64,000 nt of DNA from Xylophilus sp. GOD-11R (GCF_033546935.1 NZ_CP137854.1:4278001-4342000); one strand, 5' to 3'; positions 10,456-20,243 are shown, counted from the stretch's first letter. The notes: generated from the letters alone by a model not told the origin. Numbers and translations: made by a program.

Positions 10456-11408
10456 ACCCCACCACCGCTGCCCTCCCCCGGATCGCCGTCCTGCTGCCTT
10501 GCTACAACGAGGCGGGAGCGATCGGCCAGGTCATCCGCGACTGCCGCGCGGCGCTGCCCGAGGCCGTGATCCACGTCTTCGACAACGTCTCGACCGACCC
10601 CACCGCAGTCGTGGCCCGGGCGCACCAGGCCCGTGTGATCACCGTACCCCTGCGGGGCAAGGGCAATGTGGTGCGCCGCATGTTCGCCGACGTCGAGGCC
10701 GACATCTATCTGCTGGTCGACGGCGACGCCACCTACGATGTCTCCGGTGCCCGTCGACTGATCGAGCATTTCGTCGACAACGGCCTGGACATGCTGGTCG
10801 GCGCACGGGTCGAACACGAGCCCGACGCGCGGGCCTACCGGCCCGGCCATCGTTGGGGCAACCGGGCGCTGAGCTCGGCGGTCGGCCAGGTGTTCGGCGG
10901 CGAGTTCAGCGACATGCTTTCGGGCCTGCGGGTGTTCTCGCGCCGCTACGTGAAGTCGTTTCCCGCGACCTCTCGCGGCTTCGAGATCGAAACGGAACTC
11001 ACCATCCACGCCCTCGAACTGCGCATGCCCTGGAGCGAACTGCCGGTCGCCTATTTCGAACGTCCGGCCGGCACGCATAGCAAGCTCTCCACCTTCCGCG
11101 ATGGATGGCGCATCCTGCGCACCGTCGCACGCCTGTTCTCCAGCGAACGGCCGATGATCTTCTTCTCGCTCGTGGGCGCCCTGCTGGCGATCGCATCGCT
11201 GGTGTTGGCAGCACCGGTGGTCATGGGCTATTGGCAAACCGGACTGGTGCCGCGACTGCCGACCGCCGTGCTGTCGGTGGGCGTGATGCTGGCGGGCATG
11301 CTGTCGCTGGTCTGCGGATTGGTGCTGCACACCGTCACCCTGGGCCGGCAGGAAGCCAAGCGACTGGCCTATCTCGCCCAGCCCCTCTGGCGACGCGACG
11401 GCCCATGA
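10452..11408 (+). CDS. Family 2 glycosyltransferase, polyprenyl-phosphate sugar synthase type
   Basis: A 318-residue protein with a GT-A domain: AVLLPCYNEAGAIGQVI at the N-terminus, VFDNVSTDPT, LRGKGNVVRRMF, and LLVDGDATYD with the metal-binding Asp motif. SDMLSGLRVFSRRY and FEIETELTIHALEL follow, as in dolichol-phosphate-mannose-synthase-like proteins. Two C-terminal membrane segments (about 240-262 and 275-300) anchor it. It likely transfers a sugar from a nucleotide donor to undecaprenyl phosphate on the cytoplasmic face. The start overlaps the GT39-like stop (ATGA) and the stop overlaps the GtrA start. Confidence 0.87.
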   Translation: MNPTTAALPRIAVLLPCYNEAGAIGQVIRDCRAALPEAVIHVFDNVSTDPTAVVARAHQARVITVPLRGKGNVVRRMFADVEADIYLLVDGDATYDVSGARRLIEHFVDNGLDMLVGARVEHEPDARAYRPGHRWGNRALSSAVGQVFGGEFSDMLSGLRVFSRRYVKSFPATSRGFEIETELTIHALELRMPWSELPVAYFERPAGTHSKLSTFRDGWRILRTVARLFSSERPMIFFSLVGALLAIASLVLAAPVVMGYWQTGLVPRLPTAVLSVGVMLAGMLSLVCGLVLHTVTLGRQEAKRLAYLAQPLWRRDGP

Positions 11409-11800
11409 CGCCGGCGCCGTATCGACAGCAGATCCTGCGCTTCGCACTCGTCGGCGCGGCCGGGTTCCTGGTCGACGCTGCCGTGTTGTACGCGGTGGCC
11501 GACCGGGCAGGTTGGTACGCCGGCCGACTCCTCTCCTTCTGGGCGGCCGCATCGCTCACCTGGCTGCTGAACCGCCGCTTCACCTTCGCCAGCGCACGCG
11601 GGCCCGCCGCGGCCGAATACGGCCGTTACCTGCTCGCGATGCTGGGCGGCGCGGCAGTCAACTACGCGGTGTACGTGGCGATGCTGCAGAGCCCGCTGGC
11701 CCCGATCTTCGCCGTGGCGGCCGGCAGCATCGCGGGCATGGCGGTCAATTACACGTCGGCGCGCAAGCTCGTCTTTCGGGATCGGATCAAGAAGCCATGA
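11405..11800 (+). CDS. GtrA-family membrane protein
   Basis: A 131-residue protein with four hydrophobic segments and the GtrA hallmarks: LRFALVGAAGFLVDAAVLY at the start, LTWLLNRRFTF in the middle, and GMAVNYTSARKLVFR near the end. GtrA proteins are thought to flip polyprenyl-phosphate-linked sugars across the inner membrane for O-antigen or cell-wall decoration. Its place between the GT2 synthase and the HAD gene, with ATGA overlaps at both ends, supports that role together with the GT39-like transferase. Confidence 0.87.
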   Translation: MTPAPYRQQILRFALVGAAGFLVDAAVLYAVADRAGWYAGRLLSFWAAASLTWLLNRRFTFASARGPAAAEYGRYLLAMLGGAAVNYAVYVAMLQSPLAPIFAVAAGSIAGMAVNYTSARKLVFRDRIKKP

Positions 11801-12615
11801 CCATCGCGCCACTGGCAGACTGGCCTGTCGACCCCCGCCGGAGACTGGTGGGCGTATTTACCGACATCGACGACACGCTCACGACCGACGGCGCCATCAC
11901 GCCCGACGCGCTTGCCGCGCTCGGCGCGCTGCGGGCGTGCGGCCTGCACCGCATCGCCATCACCGGCCGCCCCGTCGGCTGGAGCCTGCCCTTCGCGGCC
12001 GCCTGGCCACTCGATGCGCTGGTGGCCGAGAACGGCGCCGTGGCGCTGGTGCCGGTGGCCCGCAGCGGCGGCGGCGTGGAGGTGCAGCGCCTCTATCGCG
12101 ACGACGCCACCACCCGTGCCGAGCGCTTCACCCGGCTGCAGGAGGTGCTGACGCGCATCGAGCGCGAGGTGCCGGGCGCCGTGCGCGCCACCGACTCGCC
12201 GGGCCGCGAGACCGACATCGCCATCGACCACAGCGAATTCGCCCGGCTTGACGAGGCGAGCATCGCCGCGGTCGTGGCCCTGATGCGCGCCGAGGGCCTG
12301 AACGCCACCGTCAGCAGCATCCACATCAACGGCTGGCTGGGCGACCACGACAAGCTGGTCGGGGCGCACTGGGTGGTGCGAGCCCTGCTCGGCCGCGGGC
12401 TCGACGCCGAGATCGACCGCTGGGCCTACGTCGGCGACTCGACCAACGACCAGTTGATGTTCGGCGCGCTGGCCAACAGCGTGGCGGTGGCCAATGTGCG
12501 GCGCTTCCTGCCGCAACTGCGCCAGTTGCCGCGCTACATCACGCGCTCGGAACGAGGCGCCGGTTTTGCCGAAGTGGCGCGGGCCGTGCTGGAAGTGCAT
12601 CCCGGCTCGGCCTGA
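11797..12615 (+). CDS. HAD-IIB family hydrolase (sugar-phosphatase-like)
   Basis: A 272-residue Cof-type HAD protein: motif I FTDIDDTLTTDG (nucleophile Asp in DxDxT), motif II ITGRP, cap-domain ENGAVAL, motif III Lys in HDKLVG and motif IV YVGDSTNDQLMF. These enzymes dephosphorylate sugar phosphates; mannosyl-3-phosphoglycerate and sucrose phosphatases are close relatives. The ATG overlaps the gtrA stop, so it is translationally coupled to the glycosylation genes and may supply or remove a sugar phosphate for them. The substrate cannot be told from the sequence. It converges on ureG with a 25-bp gap. Confidence 0.82.
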   Translation: MTIAPLADWPVDPRRRLVGVFTDIDDTLTTDGAITPDALAALGALRACGLHRIAITGRPVGWSLPFAAAWPLDALVAENGAVALVPVARSGGGVEVQRLYRDDATTRAERFTRLQEVLTRIEREVPGAVRATDSPGRETDIAIDHSEFARLDEASIAAVVALMRAEGLNATVSSIHINGWLGDHDKLVGAHWVVRALLGRGLDAEIDRWAYVGDSTNDQLMFGALANSVAVANVRRFLPQLRQLPRYITRSERGAGFAEVARAVLEVHPGSA

Positions 12616-12640
12616 AACCGGCCTCTCCGGCCCGCGCCGG

Positions 12641-13285
12641 TCAGACCAGCATGCCCTTCTTCTCGATGAAGGCCACCACTTCGTCCAGGCCTGCCTTGGT
12701 GCGGAGGTTGGTCATCACGAAGGGCCGTTCCGGCCGCATGCGGCGGGTGTCGGCTTCCATCACCGACAGGTCCGCGCCCACGTGCGGCGCGAGGTCGGTC
12801 TTGTTGATGATGAACAGGTCGCTCTTGGTGATGCCCGGGCCGCCCTTGCGCGGAATCTTCTCGCCGGCCGCCACGTCGATCACGTAGATCGTCAGGTCGC
12901 TCAGCTCGGGGCTGAAGGTGGCCGCCAGGTTGTCGCCGCCCGACTCCACGAACACCACGTCGGCGTTCGGAAACTTCTCCAGCATGCGGTCGATGGCCTC
13001 GAGGTTGATCGAGCAATCCTCGCGGATCGCCGTGTGCGGGCAGCCGCCTGTTTCCACCCCCTCGATGCGCTCGACCGGCAGCGCGCCGCTGATGGTCAGC
13101 AGCCGCTGGTCTTCCTTGGTGTAGATATCGTTGGTGATCGCCACCAGGTCCCACTTGTCGCGCATGGACTTGCAGAGCATCTCCAGCAGCGTGGTCTTGC
13201 CGGAACCGACCGGCCCGCCGATGCCCACCCGCAGCGGCGGCAGCTTCTTGGTGCGATGGGCGATGGTGTGAAGAGCGTTTGTCAT
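12641..13285 (-). CDS. ureG: Urease accessory GTPase UreG
   Basis: UreG is the SIMIBI-class GTPase that delivers nickel with UreE and drives carbamylation and metallation of apo-urease with UreF and UreD. The 214-residue protein has the P-loop GPVGSGKT (24-31), TNDIYTKED, the nickel-binding Cys-Pro-His (82-84), ESGGDNL, and the base-specificity motif NKTDLA. Length is normal. It is last in the urease operon and separated from ureF by 128 bp that hold a structured repeat and hairpin, the largest gap in the operon, so its level may be set separately. Confidence 0.97.
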   Translation of the reverse strand: MTNALHTIAHRTKKLPPLRVGIGGPVGSGKTTLLEMLCKSMRDKWDLVAITNDIYTKEDQRLLTISGALPVERIEGVETGGCPHTAIREDCSINLEAIDRMLEKFPNADVVFVESGGDNLAATFSPELSDLTIYVIDVAAGEKIPRKGGPGITKSDLFIINKTDLAPHVGADLSVMEADTRRMRPERPFVMTNLRTKAGLDEVVAFIEKKGMLV

Positions 13286-13306
13286 AAGCAGTGCGATAAA
13301 AAAGTA

Positions 13307-13403
13307 GCCGGCATTTCCGAGGATGCCGCAGACCGGCTTTGCCGGTCTGCCAGCATCGCCCCTGGCAGGGGTAGGCGGCCACACGAAGTGGGCAAGCCTG
13401 GGG
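13307..13403. repeat. Dispersed structured repeat, copy B (ureF-ureG gap)
   Basis: It has the same ends as copy A at 4342-4416: GCCGGCATT-n-CCGA and the 35-bp block at 13369-13403. The small hairpin beside the block is CCCCT-ggc-AGGGG here and CCCGC-ac-GCGGG in copy A, so the pairing is kept while the bases change. Copy B also carries an extra strong hairpin at 13328-13350. It begins right after the ureF stop. Confidence 0.8.
13328..13350 (-). terminator. Strong hairpin between ureF and ureG, possible attenuator
   Basis: A perfect 10-bp stem GCAGACCGGC / GCCGGTCTGC with a 3-nt loop. In the leftward direction a second small hairpin (GGCAT...ATGCC) and then a run of six U (13298-13303) follow, shortly before the ureG start. 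This could end part of the transcripts or stabilise the 3' end of ureDABCEF mRNA. The distance of the U-run from the strong stem argues against a simple terminator. Confidence 0.4.
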
Positions 13404-13413
13404 TTGAGCCTGA

Positions 13414-14088
13414 TCAACTTCGAAAAAGACGGGAATACTGGTTTTCGTGGCGGGACGAGAGGATGGCGAGCATCGGGCTGAGTGCCTGGCGGCTGTCGTC
13501 GTCGAGCGTCGCCGCATGGGCGAGCGCGACGGGTATTTCGTCGGCCAACCGGGCCAGGATGCGCTGGCCGGCGCTCTGGCCCAGCGGCACCGACTTGATC
13601 GCCGTCTGCACCATGTTCTCGGCCCAGCCGAAACAGAACGCGGCGGCGATGTCCTCGGCGCTGGCTGCCGTTCGTGCGGCGGCCACCGCGAAGGCCACCG
13701 GATAGGTCGGCTGCCAACCAGCAAACAACGACGCATCGGCGCCATGCAGGCCGCGCAGCCAATCGGCCAGCGACCGGCCCATCTGCTCGGTCTGCAGGCG
13801 GAATTCGCTGGTCTCGCGGGTCTGGCGGATCCAGGCGTCGAGCGTGCGCAGTCGGCTCGCATCCGCGGCGCGCGCGGCCGTCACCGCCTGCAGCAGCACC
13901 GGCAGGTCGCAGCGCGACAGGCTGAGGTGCAGCTGGCCGGAGATCCAGTCGCAGGCCGCGGCCTCGCTGCCGACGCCGGCCCATTCCACGGCGGCTTCCA
14001 GCCCTTCGGAATACGAGAACCCGCCCACCGGCAGGGCCGGCGAGGCCAGCCAGATCAGCTGGAGCAGGCCCGGGGTGAAGGCGGTCAA
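13414..14088 (-). CDS. ureF: Urease accessory protein UreF
   Basis: UreF forms the UreD-F-G chaperone complex that gates GTP hydrolysis during nickel insertion. The 224-residue, all-helical protein shows [21 protein letters not shown] near the start, the helical core, and the family C-terminus around [13 protein letters not shown]. The only start that keeps this conserved N-terminus is a TTG at 14088, which overlaps the ureE stop (TTGA), so it is probably translated by coupling to ureE. Confidence 0.95.
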   Translation of the reverse strand: MTAFTPGLLQLIWLASPALPVGGFSYSEGLEAAVEWAGVGSEAAACDWISGQLHLSLSRCDLPVLLQAVTAARAADASRLRTLDAWIRQTRETSEFRLQTEQMGRSLADWLRGLHGADASLFAGWQPTYPVAFAVAAARTAASAEDIAAAFCFGWAENMVQTAIKSVPLGQSAGQRILARLADEIPVALAHAATLDDDSRQALSPMLAILSSRHENQYSRLFRS

Positions 14089-14774
14089 GGGCGCTTGGCG
14101 TGGAAGTGGACGACGGCCGGCGCGGCGGCTGGCGCATGGTCGTGATCGTGCGCATGGCCATGACCGTGGTGGTCATGACCGCAGTCCGGACCATGGACAT
14201 GCGCCTGCTGGACATGCTTGTGGCCGTGATCGCCGTGATCGCCGTGACCATGGTCGTGCGCGTGATCGTGCGAATGCGCGTGACCATGGTCATGGCCGTG
14301 CGATCCATGCGAATGCCCGCCGGCCGCGTACGCGCCACCTTCCGGCTCGAAGCCTTCCCGCGCTTCGTTCACGATGAGGTGCATCGCCCGCAGCATGTCG
14401 GCCAGCACATGATCGGGCTCGATCTTCAGGCAGGTCGGCGTGAGCTCGATCTGCACATGCCGGTTGCCCAGGTGATAGGCGGCGCGGACCAGGTCGAAGG
14501 GGCTGCCGTGGTTCACGCAGGGCGTGATGCGCAGCACCGCCTGCGGTGCCGCGATCACCCGCACCAGCGAGCCGTCCTCGGCCACCAGCACGTCACCGCC
14601 GCGCACCAGCGTGCCGCGCGGCAGGAACACCCCGAGCCTGCGGCCGGCGGAATCCTCCGCATCGAACCGGCTCTTCTGGCGCACGTCCCAGTCCAGTTCC
14701 ACGGTGGCGGCCCGCTTCAGCAGCACGGGCGCGAGGCCCTTGCCCTGGGGCATGAGTTTGTTGACGGTGAGCAT
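14085..14774 (-). CDS. ureE: Urease nickel metallochaperone UreE with long His-rich tail
   Basis: UreE is a homodimeric nickel carrier for urease assembly. The 229-residue protein has the peptide-binding N-terminal domain (to about 75), the metal-binding domain with GNRHVQIEL (conserved His near 106), and a very His-rich C-terminus: about 28 His between residues 154 and 225, in [21 protein letters not shown] runs. The last part lies beyond what many UreE proteins carry and suggests nickel storage. In DNA this tail shows as short CATGGTCAT-like repeats. It lies 6 bp downstream of ureC and overlaps ureF by 4 bp. Confidence 0.96.
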   Translation of the reverse strand: MLTVNKLMPQGKGLAPVLLKRAATVELDWDVRQKSRFDAEDSAGRRLGVFLPRGTLVRGGDVLVAEDGSLVRVIAAPQAVLRITPCVNHGSPFDLVRAAYHLGNRHVQIELTPTCLKIEPDHVLADMLRAMHLIVNEAREGFEPEGGAYAAGGHSHGSHGHDHGHAHSHDHAHDHGHGDHGDHGHKHVQQAHVHGPDCGHDHHGHGHAHDHDHAPAAAPAVVHFHAKRP

Positions 14775-14780
14775 GAAGTC

Positions 14781-16499
14781 CTAGAACAAGAAATACCGCT
14801 GCGCCATCGGCAGCACCTTCGCCGGCTCGCAGGTCAGCAGCTGCCCGTCGGCGCGCACCGCGTAGGTCTGCGCATCGATCTCCATCACCGGCAGCGCGGC
14901 GTTGTGCAGCATGTGGCGCTTGCGGATGTCGCGCACGTTCTTCACCGGCGACAGCATCTTCTGCAGCCCGTACTTGCGGCCGACGTCGTTGGCCAGTCCC
15001 GCCTGCGAGACGAAGGTGAACGAGCTTTTGGCAACCGCGCCGCCGAAGGCGCCGAACATGGGGCGGTAGTGCACCGGCTGCGGCGTGGGAATGGAGGCAT
15101 TGGGGTCGCCCATCGCGGCCAGGGCGATGAAACCACCCTTCAGGACCACGCTCGGCTTCACCCCGAAGAAGGCCGGCTTCCACAGCACCAGGTCGGCCCA
15201 CTTGCCTTCCTCGATGCTGCCCACCTCGTGGGCGATGCCGTGCGCGATGGCCGGGTTGATGGTGAGCTTGGCGATGTAGCGCCGCGCGCGGAAGTTGTCG
15301 TTGCGCGCGTTGTCCTCGGGCAGCGTGCCGCGCTGGCCCTTCATCTTGTGCGCCGTCTGCCAGCAGCGGATGGTGATCTCGCCGACGCGGCCCATGGCCT
15401 GGCTGTCGGAGCTGAACATGCTGATCGCGCCGAGGTCGTGCAGCACGTCCTCGGCCGCGATGGTTTCCTTGCGGATGCGGCTCTCGGCGAAGGCCAGGTC
15501 TTCGGCGATGGCCGCGTCCAGGTGGTGGCAGACCATCAGCATGTCGACGTGTTCGTCGAGCGTGTTGACGGTGTAGGGCATGGTCGGGTTGGTCGACGAG
15601 GGCAGGAAGTTGTCCTCGCCCACCACGCGCAGGATGTCCGGCGCGTGGCCGCCGCCCGCGCCTTCGGTGTGGAAGGCACACAGGCCGCGGCCCTTGGTGG
15701 CGGCGATGGTGTTCTCGACGAAGCCCGATTCGTTGAGCGTGTCGCTGTGGATCGCGACCTGGATGTCGTGCTCGTCGGCGACCGACAGGCAGGTGTCGAT
15801 GGCCGCGGGCGTGGTGCCCCAGTCCTCGTGCAGCTTCAGGCCGATGACGCCGGCCTCGGCCTGCTCGCGCAGCGCCTCCGGCCGGCTGGCGTTGCCCTTG
15901 CCCAGAAAACCCAGGTTCATCGGAAACGCGTCGGCCGCCTGCATCATGCGTTCGATGTTCCACGGACCGGGCGTGGAGGTGGTGGCCAGGGTGCCGGTGG
16001 CAGGCCCCGTGCCGCCGCCCAGCATGGTGGTGGTGCCCGAGGCGAGGGCTTCCTCGATCTGCTGCGGCGCGATGAAGTGGATGTGGCTGTCGATGGCACC
16101 GGCGGTGACGATGCTGCCCTCGCAGCTCAGGATCTCGGTGCCCGGGCCGATGACGATGTCCACGCCCGGCTGCGTGTCCGGGTTGCCGGCCTTGCCGATC
16201 CTGACGATGCGCCCGCCCTGGATGCCGATGTCGGCCTTGACGATGCCCCAGTGGTCGAGGATGAGCGCGTTGGTCAGCACCAGGTCCATGGCGCCCTGTG
16301 CGTTGGTGCGCTGGCTCTGCGCCATGCCGTCGCGGATGGTCTTGCCGCCGCCGAACTTGACCTCTTCCCCGTAGCCGCCGGCCGCCAGGGTGTAGTCGCG
16401 CTCGACTTCGATGATCAGGTCGGTGTCGGCCAGCCGCACCCGGTCGCCGACGGTGGGGCCGAAGATCTCGGCATAGGCGCGTCGTCCGATCGTGGCCAT
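14781..16499 (-). CDS. ureC: Urease alpha subunit (catalytic)
   Basis: UreC carries the dinickel centre that hydrolyses urea to ammonia and carbamate. The 572-residue protein has all the active-site ligands: His139 and His141 (SHIHFIAP), the carbamylated Lys222 with His224 (LKLHEDWG), His251, His277 ([12 protein letters not shown]), the flap His325 (MVCHHL), and Asp365 (FSSDSQAMG). Length is typical for the three-subunit bacterial enzyme. It starts directly after the ureB stop, with no gap. Confidence 0.98.
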   Translation of the reverse strand: MATIGRRAYAEIFGPTVGDRVRLADTDLIIEVERDYTLAAGGYGEEVKFGGGKTIRDGMAQSQRTNAQGAMDLVLTNALILDHWGIVKADIGIQGGRIVRIGKAGNPDTQPGVDIVIGPGTEILSCEGSIVTAGAIDSHIHFIAPQQIEEALASGTTTMLGGGTGPATGTLATTSTPGPWNIERMMQAADAFPMNLGFLGKGNASRPEALREQAEAGVIGLKLHEDWGTTPAAIDTCLSVADEHDIQVAIHSDTLNESGFVENTIAATKGRGLCAFHTEGAGGGHAPDILRVVGEDNFLPSSTNPTMPYTVNTLDEHVDMLMVCHHLDAAIAEDLAFAESRIRKETIAAEDVLHDLGAISMFSSDSQAMGRVGEITIRCWQTAHKMKGQRGTLPEDNARNDNFRARRYIAKLTINPAIAHGIAHEVGSIEEGKWADLVLWKPAFFGVKPSVVLKGGFIALAAMGDPNASIPTPQPVHYRPMFGAFGGAVAKSSFTFVSQAGLANDVGRKYGLQKMLSPVKNVRDIRKRHMLHNAALPVMEIDAQTYAVRADGQLLTCEPAKVLPMAQRYFLF

Positions 16500-16805
16500 T
16501 TACAGATTCCCTTGAACGAGTGCCCGAAAGCCATAGACGACGCGATCGCCCGCGTAGTCGACCAGCTCGACCGTGCGCTGCTGGCCCGGCTCGAAGCGCA
16601 CCGCCGTGCCGCTGGCGATGTTGAGCCGCATGCCGCGCGCGGCAGCGCGGTCGAAGTCGAGCGCGCCGTTGGTCTCGGCGAAGTGGTAGTGCGAGCCGAC
16701 CTGGATCGGCCGCTCCGACGCGTTCTTGACCAGCACCGTGGTGGTACGGCGGCCGGGGTTGAGCGTGTGTTCGCCGTCGTCGACGAGAAGTTCACCGGGC
16801 GTCAT
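16500..16805 (-). CDS. ureB: Urease beta subunit
   Basis: A 101-residue structural subunit of the (alpha-beta-gamma)3 urease. It starts [16 protein letters not shown] and contains the family's [16 protein letters not shown] and [16 protein letters not shown]. The ATG at 16805 fits the normal ~100-residue length. It lies between the hupE/ureJ gene and ureC and abuts ureC exactly. Confidence 0.97.
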   Translation of the reverse strand: MTPGELLVDDGEHTLNPGRRTTTVLVKNASERPIQVGSHYHFAETNGALDFDRAAARGMRLNIASGTAVRFEPGQQRTVELVDYAGDRVVYGFRALVQGNL

Positions 16806-16828
16806 GCAATGGCCTTTTCGAAGGTGGG

Positions 16829-17440
16829 TCAGGCGGCACCGGCGAGCAAAGCCACGCCGAAGAGCGCGACGGCGGCGCCCGCCACGCGCGGCAGCCAGCG
16901 GCTGCGATGGCGCAGCGCCCAGCCGCAGGCGATGCCGGCGGCGTGCAGTGCGACCGTGGCCACCAGCATGCCGGCCAGGGTGGCGGCGGCATGCGACTGG
17001 CCGGCGAGCTCGTGGCCGTGCGCCAGTCCGTGGAAGACGGCGAATGCGCCGACGAGCACCGCGCCGACCGACGCGTTCAGGTGCAGCCGGGTCATGACCA
17101 GCAGGCCCATCACCAGCACCGAGGCGGCGATCATCGGCTCGACGCCGGCGATGCCGAAACCGGCCAGGCCCGCGAGCGCGCCGCACAGCAGCATGGCGGC
17201 GAAGGCGAACGGCGCGACCAGCAGGTCGGGCCAGGCACGGCGCGCGGCCAGCGCGCTCCACAGGCCGACGGCGACCATCGCCGCCAGGTGGTCGGCGCCG
17301 ACCATCGGATGCAGCATGCCCGACAGAAAGGCGTGGTGGCCGCCCTGGTCGGTGCCGGGATGGGCCAGGGCCGACAGCGGCGTCGCGCCGGCGACGAGGG
17401 GCAGCGCGCGCGATGCGGCGGTGAAAAGAATGCTGAGCAT
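16829..17440 (-). CDS. ureJ: HupE/UreJ-family nickel-uptake membrane protein
   Basis: A 203-residue integral membrane protein with six or so hydrophobic segments and the HupE/UreJ signature: [19 protein letters not shown] near the N-terminus (the His and Asp residues are the presumed metal-binding site) and [10 protein letters not shown] in the middle. The family is thought to act as a secondary nickel permease or metal-handling protein for hydrogenase and urease. Its insertion between ureA and ureB supports nickel supply to the enzyme made by the same operon. The first ~25 residues could be a signal sequence or the first membrane helix. Confidence 0.88.
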   Translation of the reverse strand: MLSILFTAASRALPLVAGATPLSALAHPGTDQGGHHAFLSGMLHPMVGADHLAAMVAVGLWSALAARRAWPDLLVAPFAFAAMLLCGALAGLAGFGIAGVEPMIAASVLVMGLLVMTRLHLNASVGAVLVGAFAVFHGLAHGHELAGQSHAAATLAGMLVATVALHAAGIACGWALRHRSRWLPRVAGAAVALFGVALLAGAA

Positions 17441-17462
17441 GGTCGTGTCTCGGAAAAGCGAT

Positions 17463-17765
17463 TCAGGGAATGGGCTGGTGGACCGTCACAAGTTTTGTGC
17501 CATCGGGGAAGGTGGCCTCGACCTGGATGTCCGGAATCATCTCGGGCACGCCGTCCATCACGTCGGCGCGGCTCAGCACGTCACGGCCTTCGCTCATGAG
17601 CTGCGCCACGGTCTTGCCGTCGCGAGCGCCTTCCATGACCGAGGCGCTGATCAGCGCGACGGCTTCCGGATAGTTGAGCTTGAGTCCGCGGCCCTTGCGG
17701 CGCTCGGCCAGCAGGGCGGCGGTGAAGATCAGCAACTTGTCTTTTTCGCGGGGCGTGAGTTCCAT
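17463..17765 (-). CDS. ureA: Urease gamma subunit
   Basis: A 100-residue subunit with the standard start [20 protein letters not shown], the middle [12 protein letters not shown] and the end [14 protein letters not shown]. Together with ureB and ureC it encodes the apoenzyme. It follows ureD after a 113-bp gap and is separated from ureB by the hupE/ureJ gene. Confidence 0.98.
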   Translation of the reverse strand: MELTPREKDKLLIFTAALLAERRKGRGLKLNYPEAVALISASVMEGARDGKTVAQLMSEGRDVLSRADVMDGVPEMIPDIQVEATFPDGTKLVTVHQPIP

Positions 17766-17878
17766 GCAGGCGGCCTCGGGTCGATGCGTTTCGTCAGAAA
17801 AAACGATGGTAATTCAGCCCGGGCGAGCGCGTGGCCCCGGCGTGTACGGCAGATGGCGTATGGCGGACGGCCACGCGC

Positions 17879-18718
17879 TCACATGTTCCAGATGCGCGGC
17901 GCGGTCGGCGCCAATCCCCAGCAAGCACCGCGCCAGGCGGCACGCACCGCGCGCGCCAGGTGCATCGCCGGCTCCACCACCGGCGCCAGCGCCCGCACCA
18001 CGACGAGCCGGCCGTCCGGGCTGGTCACGCCCGCCGTGTCGCGCAGCGCATGGGCGTCGATGACGGCGCGGGCCACGTCCAGCGCCTGCTCGCGCTCGGT
18101 GCGCAACAGGGCTTCGCCCGCGGCCAGAAAGATGGTCGCCATGCAGCGGTGGCCCGCCAGGCCGAGCGGGCCGTCGAGCAGCCGGGCGTCGCTCGCCTCG
18201 ACGGTGCCGCGCTCCAGCCAGATGCCGGGCATCTCGATGTGCTGGCGCAGCCGACCACGCAGAAAGGGCAGGCCCGCGTGGGGCAGGCCGAAGGCGGTGA
18301 GGTCCCAGCCGATCAGGCCGGCGCCCGGGGCGAGCTGCAGATCGAGCCGGTTCTCGGCATCGCAGGCGTCGTAGCAGATGGCCTCGAGCGGCAGCCATTC
18401 GAGCCGGGCGCCCTCGCCCACCGCGATGCGCGTGTGCTGGCGCGCGACCTCGCCCTGTGAGCGGTAAAAGCGGCTGGCACCCGGCGTGGTGACCAGGCCG
18501 TGGGCACCGGGACCGACTCGCAGGGTGATGTCCAGCACATCGCCGCCGACCAGGCCGCCGGGCGGATGCACCAGCACGTTGTGGCAGACGCCGTCTCCTT
18601 CCGGATAGAGGCTTTGCAGGATGCGCAACGGGCCCTCGTGGCGGTGGCGGGCGACGGTGCGGTCGGGGGCGTTCGCATCGCGGGTGTAGTCGAGTTCGAG
18701 TCGGGCGTGCCAGGGCAT
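17879..18718 (-). CDS. ureD: Urease accessory protein UreD
   Basis: UreD binds apo-urease and, with UreF and UreG, channels nickel to the active site. The 279-residue beta-rich protein has LHNVLVHPPGG-type sequence (CHNVLVHPPGGLVGGD), VTTPGASRFYRS, and GWDLTAFGLPHAG. It is the first gene of the leftward operon D-A-J-B-C-E-F-G. The 50-bp gap to the upstream gene and the lack of an obvious promoter there leave open whether transcription starts within or before the YkgJ-like gene. Confidence 0.95.
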   Translation of the reverse strand: MPWHARLELDYTRDANAPDRTVARHRHEGPLRILQSLYPEGDGVCHNVLVHPPGGLVGGDVLDITLRVGPGAHGLVTTPGASRFYRSQGEVARQHTRIAVGEGARLEWLPLEAICYDACDAENRLDLQLAPGAGLIGWDLTAFGLPHAGLPFLRGRLRQHIEMPGIWLERGTVEASDARLLDGPLGLAGHRCMATIFLAAGEALLRTEREQALDVARAVIDAHALRDTAGVTSPDGRLVVVRALAPVVEPAMHLARAVRAAWRGACWGLAPTAPRIWNM

Positions 18719-18769
18719 GGGGCGGCAGTGTACGGGCCGTGGTGCAGCGCCCCCCGGCGCACGGCGGCT

Positions 18770-19111
18770 TCAGCGAACAGCGTCGTCCGGCGCCGACTCC
18801 AGTTCGGCGTCGCAGCCCGAGCCCGCCGATATCCAGCGCCGGGCCAGCCGCGCCACCACGGGGCTCATCCAGCGCCAGCGCGGTCCCAGCACCGCAGCCG
18901 GCTCGGCCACGAGTCCGCAGCAGTAGCGACTGGAGGCATCGTTCCAGCGCAGGGCATCGCAGGCACCGTGCCGCTTGCGCGACACCACCATGCCCAGCGG
19001 GCAAGGCTCCACCAGACAGCACTGACCGCAGCCGTTGCACGGCTGCCCCCATGCGGGCTTCGGCGGCGCCGCGCGGTGGATGTGGATCTTTTGCCAGGCC
19101 GGAGCGGACAT
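18770..19111 (-). CDS. YkgJ-family cysteine cluster protein
   Basis: A 113-residue small protein with a Cys-rich segment CNGCGQCCLVEPCPLG and further Cys at CDAL and YCCG, the pattern of the YkgJ/UPF0153 putative Fe-S or zinc cluster family. No enzymatic function is established for the family. It is oriented like the urease genes and sits 51 bp upstream of ureD, so it may share a transcript, but nothing links it biochemically to urease. The start at 19111 gives a normal N-terminus. Confidence 0.78.
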   Translation of the reverse strand: MSAPAWQKIHIHRAAPPKPAWGQPCNGCGQCCLVEPCPLGMVVSRKRHGACDALRWNDASSRYCCGLVAEPAAVLGPRWRWMSPVVARLARRWISAGSGCDAELESAPDDAVR

Positions 19112-19151
19112 GACCGGATTGTCGGCCGGCCGCGTCGAGACAAAAGCCCGA

Positions 19152-20123
19152 TCAGACCGGCTTGGCCAGCCCCAGCTTGTCGATCAGCGCCTTCTCGCGG
19201 GTCACCGTCTCCTGCGCGAAGCGGGCGTAGCGTGCCGAGTCCATGTAGATCGGCAGCATGTCGTAGCGGCCGAGCGCCTGCACATACGCCGGGTCGTCCA
19301 TGCCTTTCTTGAAGGCATCGTGCAGCGCCTTGACCACCTCCGGCGGCGTGTCGCGTGGCGCGCCGATGCCGAAGGGCGAGTTCTGCACGATGTCCAAGCC
19401 CAGTTCCTTCAACGTGGGCGCGTCAGGGAACTTGTCGAGCCGCTGCTCACCCCAGGTGTTGAGCACCCGCAGATTGCCCGCGGCCACCTGCTGCGCGAAG
19501 CCGGTGGAGTCGGCCGCCGCCATCACGTGCCCGCCGATCACCGCCTGCATCAGGTCGGCGCTGCCTTTGTAGGGCACGTGGTTGAGCTCGATGCCGAGCT
19601 TCTGCGCGACCAGCTCGGTGGTGAGGTGCGGACTGGTCAACGTGCCGGTCGAGCCGTAGCTGAGCTTGCCCGGGTTGGCGCGGGCGTAGGCGACGAAATC
19701 GTTCCAGTTCTTGATCGGGCTGTTGGACGGCACCACGATGCCGAAGGCGTAGCCGGTGAGGTTGATGACATAGCGGATGTCCTTCACCGGGTCCCAGGCG
19801 ACCTTGGTGGTGTAGCCGATGCGGAAGACGCCCAGCGGGATCTGCGCCACCAGGTAGCCGTCGGCCGGCGAGGTCTGCAGCATCTGCGCGGGCAGCGTGC
19901 CACCGGCACCGGGCTTGTTTTCCACGATCACCGGCTGGCCGAGCACCTTGGAGGCGTTCTCGGCGAGCTGGCGCATGGTGATGTCGGTCGGGCCGCCCGC
20001 CGGGAAGGCGATGACCAGGCGGATCGGCTTGCTGGGAAATCCACCGGCTGGCTGGGCCTGTGCGCCCAGTGTGGTGGCGGCAGCGGCGCCGATGGCGCCC
20101 TGCAGGAGTTGGCGGCGTTGCAT
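19152..20123 (-). CDS. Bug-family tripartite tricarboxylate transporter (TctC) solute receptor
   Basis: A 323-residue periplasmic binding protein with a Sec/Tat-like signal peptide (MQRRQLLQGAIGAAAATTLGAQAQ), then FPSKPIRLVIAFPAGGPTDI, GQPVIVENKPGAGG and VPYKGSADLMQAVIGG, the classical Bug fold marks. Such receptors bind carboxylates or other small acids; they are hugely expanded in Burkholderiales, and most lack a partner permease nearby, as here. The ligand is unknown. Confidence 0.9.
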   Translation of the reverse strand: MQRRQLLQGAIGAAAATTLGAQAQPAGGFPSKPIRLVIAFPAGGPTDITMRQLAENASKVLGQPVIVENKPGAGGTLPAQMLQTSPADGYLVAQIPLGVFRIGYTTKVAWDPVKDIRYVINLTGYAFGIVVPSNSPIKNWNDFVAYARANPGKLSYGSTGTLTSPHLTTELVAQKLGIELNHVPYKGSADLMQAVIGGHVMAAADSTGFAQQVAAGNLRVLNTWGEQRLDKFPDAPTLKELGLDIVQNSPFGIGAPRDTPPEVVKALHDAFKKGMDDPAYVQALGRYDMLPIYMDSARYARFAQETVTREKALIDKLGLAKPV

Positions 20124-20243
20124 GGAAGCGGATTCCTTTTTGTCTCGGTTGTCAGGGGCTCGCGGCCCTGGCCGATTAGGGAATGTCCGCCCGGGCCTGT
20201 CATCCGGAGAAACGCCCGGCCGAGGCCGAGCATGCTGTTCGCG

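Noticed and set aside
14120..14330. Short CAT/GTG-rich repeats that resemble a repeat array
   Set aside because: They are the codons of the His-rich UreE tail. Spacing is irregular and there are no unique spacers, so it is not a CRISPR or regulatory array.
14100..18374. 1424-codon open frame antisense to the urease genes
   Set aside because: It lies opposite ureE-C-B-J-A with all their conserved residues on the other strand, and has no recognisable domain itself.
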